55,800 nucleotides of DNA from CAYPFY01 sp964410105. Its GTDB lineage: Bacteria > Bacteroidota > Ignavibacteria > UBA10030 > SZUA-254. A program made the position numbers and the translations under genes. Every line of letters starts with the position of its first letter. Positions within the stretch are counted from its first letter, which is position 1. Below the pieces are notes generated by a model. The model had not been told where the DNA came from, did no database searches, and was given only the letters and a program-made list of their open reading frames with translations. The DNA is taken from positions 1-55,800 of the forward strand of contig CAYPFY010000023.1 in assembly GCA_964410105.1 (NCBI GenBank), read 5' to 3'. Below, in pieces: positions 50,816 through 55,800 of the stretch.

Positions 50816-53031
50816 CACCGCACGCCTCGCCCTCCCAGAATTCTCTCAAGAGCGGCAGGATCGGCCGTGGGGCTCTGGCAGGCGTAGTTCTCACACACGT
50901 AGGCTGTGGCTTTTCCGCCGGCCATCGTCATGGTGCGCGTGAAGGGAAGATACGCCGCGAGGGAACCCCCCTGTCCCCCCGCATCCGCAAGCAGAAGGAC
51001 CTTCGTCGGAAGGAACCGGCTGTGAATGACACGAAGCATCTTCCTCGTATCCTCACCCGAGCGCGTTCCGGCCAGGATGATCTCCCGCGGAGTGCCCAGC
51101 CTCCAGTCGAGAGCGACCAGCATCTGTGAGAGACCGTCGGGATTGCGTTGAAACTGCTGCCCGAATGCACCTATGGTTCGCTCCGCCAGCTGTGTCCATT
51201 CCTTCCTGTCGGTCATCTGCGCGAGACGAAGGAGATTCAATGCCGCAAGGGAGTTTCCCGATGGTTCAGCTCCGTCATATTCCTCCCTGAGATTTGCGAA
51301 CGGAAGATTTCCCGGATGCTGAGTCTCACGGAATCCGTCGGCACCCCAGAATGTTTCGATCTGATGCTTGGTGAGAGAGATTGCCAGGTCAAGCCACCTC
51401 GTGTCGAATGAGGCCTCGTAAAGATCGATGAGGCCGGCGGCGAAAAACGCGTAGTCCTGCAGGCTTCCTGGGAATCGTGCATCGCCATCACGGTACCGCC
51501 TCAACAGGAGTCCCTTCTGAGGATCATAGAGCTTTGTCAGGATAAATCGCGCCCCCTTCTCGGCTGCGATAAGATAAGTCGAATCATCCAGAATCTCGCT
51601 CGCCTTAGCGAGCGCCGAGATCATGAGCCCGTTCCAGGCCGTTATGATCTTGTCGTCGAGGTGAGGGCGCGGCCGCTTCTCCCTTTCGGCGAGAAGGACT
51701 GTGCGCCCCCTGCCCAAGAGTGCTTTGACGTCGTCAACGGTCTTTCCGAATCTGCGGGAGGCAGACTCGATATCCCGGGCCGCGTAAAGAATGTTCTTCC
51801 CCGCGAAGACGTTCATCGGATCTGAGAGGGCATTGCCCGAATCCGTAACGCCGTAGAACCAGGCGAACACCTCCGCGTCCTTAGTTCCCAGTAAGGATGC
51901 AATTTCTGTCTTCGTCCAGAGATAATACTGGCCCTCCTCCTTATCTCCGCCAGGCTCCGCAGCGCTCTCTGCATCTTCTGCTGAGTAGAACCCTCCCCCT
52001 TCGTCCGTTAACACTTTAGAGACGTAATTGATGATATCCCGGGCCATTGCGGCATAAAACCCATCGTGTGTGATTTGATAGGCCTCGAGGTATGAGGTGA
52101 CGAGCTGGGCCTGATCGTAGAGCATTTTTTCAAAATGCGGTACCCGCCATTGTCCGTCCACGGAATAGCGGTGGAACCCCCCTCCAATGTGATCGTACAC
52201 GCCGCCGTGCGCCATGGCCTGAAGCGTTTTGAGGGTCATCTCGAGGGCGGAGTCAGCGCCTGTGCGCGCGTAATACCGGAGCAAAAAGTTGAAGCTTGAC
52301 GGGCGGGGGAATTTTGGCCCCCCGCCAAAGCCACCATGCTCGGGATCGAACGACTCCCTGTACTGTTCGAATGCCGCCGAGAGTGCCGAGTCTGTCGGCA
52401 GAAACGAGGTCGAATGCCCGGAGGCAGATTTTGTTAAGAACTCGGCGAGCTGGGCGCTCGATTCGAGCAGCTTTTTCCGGTCAGAATGCCAGAGCTGGTC
52501 GATGCGGCTGACGACGTCGATGAATCCCGGGCGTCCGTAGCGCGAGGAGGGAGGGATGTAGGTCGCGGCGTAAAAGGGTTTCAGGTCGTGCGTAAGGAAA
52601 AGGGACATCGGCCACCCGCCGCTTCCCGTCATGGCCTGCACCGCAGTCATGTACACCCGGTCAATTTCCGGCCTCTCCTCCCGGTCGACCTTGATGCTGA
52701 TCAGCTTCTCGTTCATGAGTCGAGCGATCGCGGTGTCCTCAAAAACCTCACGCTCCATGACGTGGCACCAGTAGCAGGTCGAATATCCGATCGAGAGGAA
52801 AATGGGCCGATCCTCTTCACGGGCTTTCCGGAATGCTTCGTCTCCCCAGGGATACCAATCGACAGGATTGAAGGCGTGTTGAAGGAGGTAGGGGCTTTTT
52901 TCGTCGATAAGGCGGTTGGCCTTCTTCCCCTCGCTCATATGGGCTTGAATGAGAGTTGAAATACGATTCGAGCGGTCGGACGAAGGTGGCGAATCTCCCG
53001 GTTTCTTCCCGCACGAGACCGTCACCAGCAT
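50815..53031 (-). CDS. YyaL/SSP411-type thioredoxin-domain protein
   Basis: 738 residues as an open frame. After residue 32 comes the family start region (NRLIDEKSPYLLQHAFNPVD), then a thioredoxin fold with TCYWCHVMEREVF (CxxC about residue 87) and a long alpha/alpha-barrel-like domain similar to cellobiose epimerases (ARTGADSALEMTLKTLQAM, YDHIGGGFHRYS). The start is uncertain: the in-frame sequence upstream of 53031 reads VFILSASIMLVTVSC, a perfect lipoprotein signal, but it has no ATG, GTG or TTG start in frame. A start at 52938 (MSEGKK) would give a cytoplasmic protein. Function of the family is not settled. Confidence 0.75.
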   Translation of the reverse strand: MLVTVSCGKKPGDSPPSSDRSNRISTLIQAHMSEGKKANRLIDEKSPYLLQHAFNPVDWYPWGDEAFRKAREEDRPIFLSIGYSTCYWCHVMEREVFEDTAIARLMNEKLISIKVDREERPEIDRVYMTAVQAMTGSGGWPMSLFLTHDLKPFYAATYIPPSSRYGRPGFIDVVSRIDQLWHSDRKKLLESSAQLAEFLTKSASGHSTSFLPTDSALSAAFEQYRESFDPEHGGFGGGPKFPRPSSFNFLLRYYARTGADSALEMTLKTLQAMAHGGVYDHIGGGFHRYSVDGQWRVPHFEKMLYDQAQLVTSYLEAYQITHDGFYAAMARDIINYVSKVLTDEGGGFYSAEDAESAAEPGGDKEEGQYYLWTKTEIASLLGTKDAEVFAWFYGVTDSGNALSDPMNVFAGKNILYAARDIESASRRFGKTVDDVKALLGRGRTVLLAEREKRPRPHLDDKIITAWNGLMISALAKASEILDDSTYLIAAEKGARFILTKLYDPQKGLLLRRYRDGDARFPGSLQDYAFFAAGLIDLYEASFDTRWLDLAISLTKHQIETFWGADGFRETQHPGNLPFANLREEYDGAEPSGNSLAALNLLRLAQMTDRKEWTQLAERTIGAFGQQFQRNPDGLSQMLVALDWRLGTPREIILAGTRSGEDTRKMLRVIHSRFLPTKVLLLADAGGQGGSLAAYLPFTRTMTMAGGKATAYVCENYACQSPTADPAALERILGGRGVR

Positions 53032-53184
53032 GATGGACGCCGATAATATAAAAACTCTCGACCTGAATTTCCATCGCCGGCTGCGATGTCCGCCACGGCG
53101 AAGCCTCCCGAGTCCTATGAGCAGTGATGGGTCCGTCAGCCTGCCGAAGTCATTGGACGGAACTCTACATCTGCATATTACATG

Positions 53185-53257
53185 TGGAGCTGATCGGGAT
53201 CGAACCGACGACCTCCTCGTTGCGAACGAGGCGCTCTCCCAGCTGAGCTACAGCCCC
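53185..53257 (-). tRNA. tRNA-Ala (anticodon CGC)
   Basis: Minus-strand cloverleaf: acceptor GGGGCTG/CAGCTCC, D-arm GCTCAGCTGGGAGAGC, anticodon arm CCTCG-TTCGCAA-CGAGG (anticodon CGC), T-arm GTCGG-TTCGATC-CCGAT. CCA not encoded. Confidence 0.95.
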
Positions 53258-53727
53258 GATGAGTTTGAGACCTTTGTTACTTTCCTCGAGAATCGTCGCT
53301 CAGTGCGCCGCGCTGCAAAAAAGGATCCTCGCAGTTAATGCCGTTCCGCCTACTCCGGACAACAGAATCCGGCAGAGGGAAGGTCCCTTCCCTGCCGAAC
53401 AACTCACGTTCTCGTGGTTTCTGAAGGTATGCTAACTCTGCAAATCTACAAAACAATCGCGACCAATGCAAACAATTCGGACCTGGATTTGAGCGCTTCG
53501 CGGGCGAAAACCATCATTAGTGACCGGCAGGTTTGTATCGCACGCGCCCGGATAATGTTCGGGCCCGTCGCAGGCCAGTCGCACTCCCATCGGGTCCGGA
53601 GTATTAGAGCCCCGATCGTATGAGAAGGGCGCCTACCTCACATGATTGGGAACCGGTAGAAACGCGCTTGCAGCTGAGAAAGTGCTGAAGGGAATTCGGG
53701 TTGTTTAGCGTTGTCGTGGAGCTCGGC
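53258..53727. other. 470-nt intergenic region upstream of tRNA-Ala
   Basis: No gene. GGCAGAGGGAAGG and CCTTCCCTGCC (about 53372-53396) form a strong hairpin with a 2-3 nt loop. No T-run, so its role is unclear. Confidence 0.35.
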
Positions 53728-53886
53728 TCATGGGAGATAGGATTGAAGGATCTGCAGTGCCCTCGCCTGACGCGCCGTGAGGGATTTGCTCCTCTCCAAG
53801 AGTCCGAGCAAAACGAGCCCTGCCAGGACCATGAGACCGAAGATGAATTCGGCGGAGAAAACACAGTCAAGAAACAAGGTTTTCAT
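53728..53886 (-). CDS. Possible small single-TM protein (52 residues)
   Basis: Minus-strand ATG at 53886 reads MKTLFLDCVFSAEFIFGLMV, then LAGLVLLGLLERSKSL and a basic-amphipathic tail ending QSYLP. One clear membrane segment. The SD is weak. Small membrane proteins of this kind are easily missed; coding status is tentative. Confidence 0.35.
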   Translation of the reverse strand: MKTLFLDCVFSAEFIFGLMVLAGLVLLGLLERSKSLTARQARALQILQSYLP

Positions 53887-54169
53887 GGACTTTTTAGCAG
53901 AATGACAGTTCTTTTTGGGTGCGTCTCAACGCCAAGCTCCCTTAACAATTATTGTGACCGTCAATTTACCCGGAACAAGTATCTCCGGACATGCTGGACA
54001 ACACGCATCGTGACGGAGGGCAATCGAGCCGCGGGGGCGAAAAAACTATCTCAAATCCTTTAAAATTCGGAACTTTGGTACGGGCCCCATCCCCCTTTGT
54101 GCCGGATACGGAAAGCCAGCATGCAAGGGTCGGGCCGGGGGAAAGTGGCCCCCGGTGAGGTCTCCGACC

Positions 54170-55800
54170 TTACCTCGCCAGGATCATCTTGACAGTCTTC
54201 GAAAACCGATGCGAAGGATTATCGATCGAGATCGCTTCCAGACTGACGAGATAAAGGCCCGAAGGAAGGTTGCGACCGTCGATTTGTAACGTCAGCGATC
54301 CGGGCGGCTGGTCTCGCTCGAGAATAACGTGCATGAGCTGTCCTAAAGCATTGTAGAGCCTGATGCTTACCCAGGAATTCTCCGGGAGGAGGTACTGAAT
54401 CGATGTCGCGGGATTGAAGGGGTTGGGATAATTCTGCTTCAAGTCGAATTCTGCCGGTAGATTTCCGCGCTCGCCAGCCGCAGTCAATAGTGCAATAAAG
54501 AATTGCGCCCCGGCGTATCCGCTTGTTCCACCGTCATTGCTTGCCGATACCCGCCAGAAATACCTTCGCCCGGCCAGCAATTCGGTTCCGGCGTACGAGG
54601 TGTCGCCGAGACCGCTCGAATCAACGACCATCGTCTGGTAACTTGAGTCGGACGACACTTGCAAGCGGTATGATGTTGCACCCCTTGCGCTCCTCCACGT
54701 GAAGACCGGTCTCGTGCCGAGAAGGGTGTCACTCTGGCTCGGAAAGACGAGACTGGGGGTATCAGGCGGGCTTATGAGAGTTTGAAAACTCCAACCAAGG
54801 GAGTGCGGGCTTTCCCCACCCTTATTCACGGCGCTCACACGCCAGTAGTACTTGGTATCCTCGTGCAGGAATACAAAGCTTGATGTGTCTGTCGTAGTAG
54901 TATCGCTGTAGATCGAGCGGAAGCTCGCATCCAGGGCGACTTGCAGCCTGTACCAGCTAGCTACGGATACAGGGTGCCAGTAAAGCGCAGGATCGACCGA
55001 GACTCGGGCTGCACCGTTTGGGGGCGATGACAAGATGGGCGAAGAGGGGCTCGGTTCGATTGTTGTGAATCGCCACACAGACGAATTCTGACTCTCCCCG
55101 CCGGCGTTACCAGCGCTCACTCGCCAGTAGTATTCAGTCGAGTTCACAAACCCTCCTACGACGGCAGAAGTCTCGGCCAATGTCGTGTCTTTGACGATGG
55201 ACGTGAAGGCGGAGTCAGAGGCCAGGAGCAGTCGATAGGTGACTGCGCTGGGCTCTCGGCTCCATGAGACGAGGATCGTCGTCGAGACATCAACGGAATT
55301 ATCGGCAGGCACGATTGGAATTGGTGCAGATGGGGGCGACATGATTGTGGTGAAACTCCAGACCAGTGAGTAAGGACTCGTTCCTCCGGCATTAGTAGCG
55401 CTAACGCGCCAGTAATACTTTGTCGAATGCGAGAGACCAGTCACTGAATGGGAAGTTCCAGGAAGATTTGCCTGATCCAAGAAAACACCCGCGAAGGTAC
55501 TGTCGGTAGAAACCTGCAACCGATATGAGCTTGCCCCAGGAGTGGAATTCCAGCTGAGCACTGGGTCAGTCGAAAGCCCCGAGGAATCGTTAACGGGCGC
55601 CGCCAGGCTAGGAGCAGCGGGTGCGGCGATGATGGTCGTGAAATTCCGGACCAGTGAATAAGGACTCGTTCCTCCGGCATTAGTAGCGCTAACGCGCCAA
55701 TAATACTTTGTCGAATTCGAGAGCCCGGTCACGGAATGGGAGGTCCCTGGGAGATTTGCCTGGTCAAAGACGATAGACGTGAACGCAGAATCAGTAGAAA
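54170..55800 (-). CDS. 3' part of a large T9SS protein with fibronectin-III-like repeats (runs off the window)
   Basis: The frame is open from the stop at 54170 to the window edge. At least five fibronectin-III-like repeats of about 96 residues are visible, each with a TKYYWRVSATNAGGTSPYSL-type end and a SSYRLQVSTDSTF-type middle. The two most distal from the C-terminus are nearly identical in DNA (55361-55460 and 55649-55748). The C-terminal T9SS domain has LKQNYPNPFNPATSIQY and ends VKMILAR. Likely a surface adhesin or the binding tail of a secreted enzyme whose catalytic part is outside the window. Confidence 0.85.
   Translation of the reverse strand, partial: STDSAFTSIVFDQANLPGTSHSVTGLSNSTKYYWRVSATNAGGTSPYSLVRNFTTIIAAPAAPSLAAPVNDSSGLSTDPVLSWNSTPGASSYRLQVSTDSTFAGVFLDQANLPGTSHSVTGLSHSTKYYWRVSATNAGGTSPYSLVWSFTTIMSPPSAPIPIVPADNSVDVSTTILVSWSREPSAVTYRLLLASDSAFTSIVKDTTLAETSAVVGGFVNSTEYYWRVSAGNAGGESQNSSVWRFTTIEPSPSSPILSSPPNGAARVSVDPALYWHPVSVASWYRLQVALDASFRSIYSDTTTTDTSSFVFLHEDTKYYWRVSAVNKGGESPHSLGWSFQTLISPPDTPSLVFPSQSDTLLGTRPVFTWRSARGATSYRLQVSSDSSYQTMVVDSSGLGDTSYAGTELLAGRRYFWRVSASNDGGTSGYAGAQFFIALLTAAGERGNLPAEFDLKQNYPNPFNPATSIQYLLPENSWVSIRLYNALGQLMHVILERDQPPGSLTLQIDGRNLPSGLYLVSLEAISIDNPSHRFSKTVKMILAR

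Noticed and set aside
54900..55800. Tandem repeats as a possible CRISPR array
   Set aside because: The repeat period is 96 codons and the repeats encode fibronectin-III modules; no short repeats with unique spacers were seen here or elsewhere in the window.

Overview
The window looks like a chromosomal piece of an FCB-group bacterium near Ignavibacteria/Chlorobi. Five large secreted proteins end in, or contain near the C-terminus, the QNYPNPFNPST-type sorting domain that marks type IX secretion (T9SS) cargo. Clear Shine-Dalgarno (SD) sequences of the AAGGAGG type precede many genes, which argues against core Bacteroidia. This placement is an inference; there is no rRNA in the window.

Layout. 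(1) 1-12.2 kb is an accessory region. It holds the C-terminal part of a type IIG/TaqI-like restriction-methyltransferase, apparently frameshifted, and a coupled gene pair with the architecture of the phage-exclusion genes rexA and rexB. A short tyrosine recombinase and a 1485-residue T9SS protein with an embedded M23-type peptidase follow. Then comes a tightly overlapping operon: Zn protein, CHC2/Toprim primase, RadC-like JAB protein broken by an in-frame amber, SymE-like toxin. An HNH endonuclease gene closes the region. (2) 12190-30741 is an integrated element of about 18.5 kb bounded by an 83-bp direct repeat made of tRNA-Arg(UCU) sequence. It has an integrase and a probable excisionase, a cargo block (membrane trypsin-like protease with TPRs, two PD-(D/E)XK-type nucleases, a lipoprotein), and two RNA leaders with matching terminator/pseudoknot topology. 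It also carries a replication module (DnaD-like initiator, DnaB-like helicase), a tail-assembly-chaperone gene with a programmed -1 frameshift signal, a 1285-residue tape-measure protein, a terminase-small-subunit-like HTH protein and a SIR2-family defence protein next to the right end. I see no capsid, portal, large terminase, major tail or lysis gene. That composition resembles a phage satellite with its own tail-length module, or a selectively eroded prophage. (3) 30.7-32.6 kb holds a methyltransferase plus partner gene between imperfect 50-bp direct repeats. (4) 32.7-43.9 kb is a cluster of exported proteins: gingipain-like C25 protease, BNR/sialidase-fold protein, phage-tail-like surface protein, YCF48-repeat protein. 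(5) 44.1-53.3 kb is ordinary chromosome: tRNA-His, tRNA-Glu, a sugar nucleotidyltransferase, metK, ahcY, small membrane proteins, a winged-helix regulator with its partner, a CDF metal transporter, a YyaL-type thioredoxin-domain protein, tRNA-Ala. (6) 54.2 kb to the end is the 3' part of a large fibronectin-III-repeat T9SS protein that runs off the window.

How the parts may work together. The left region and the element both carry anti-phage functions (RM remnant, RexAB-like pair, SIR2, HNH and PD-(D/E)XK nucleases), so the tRNA-Arg neighbourhood behaves as a defence/integration hotspot. In the element, conditional termination in two leader RNAs probably gates the gene at 20.2 kb and the replication operon. 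All functional calls come from reading motifs by eye; no database search was run.
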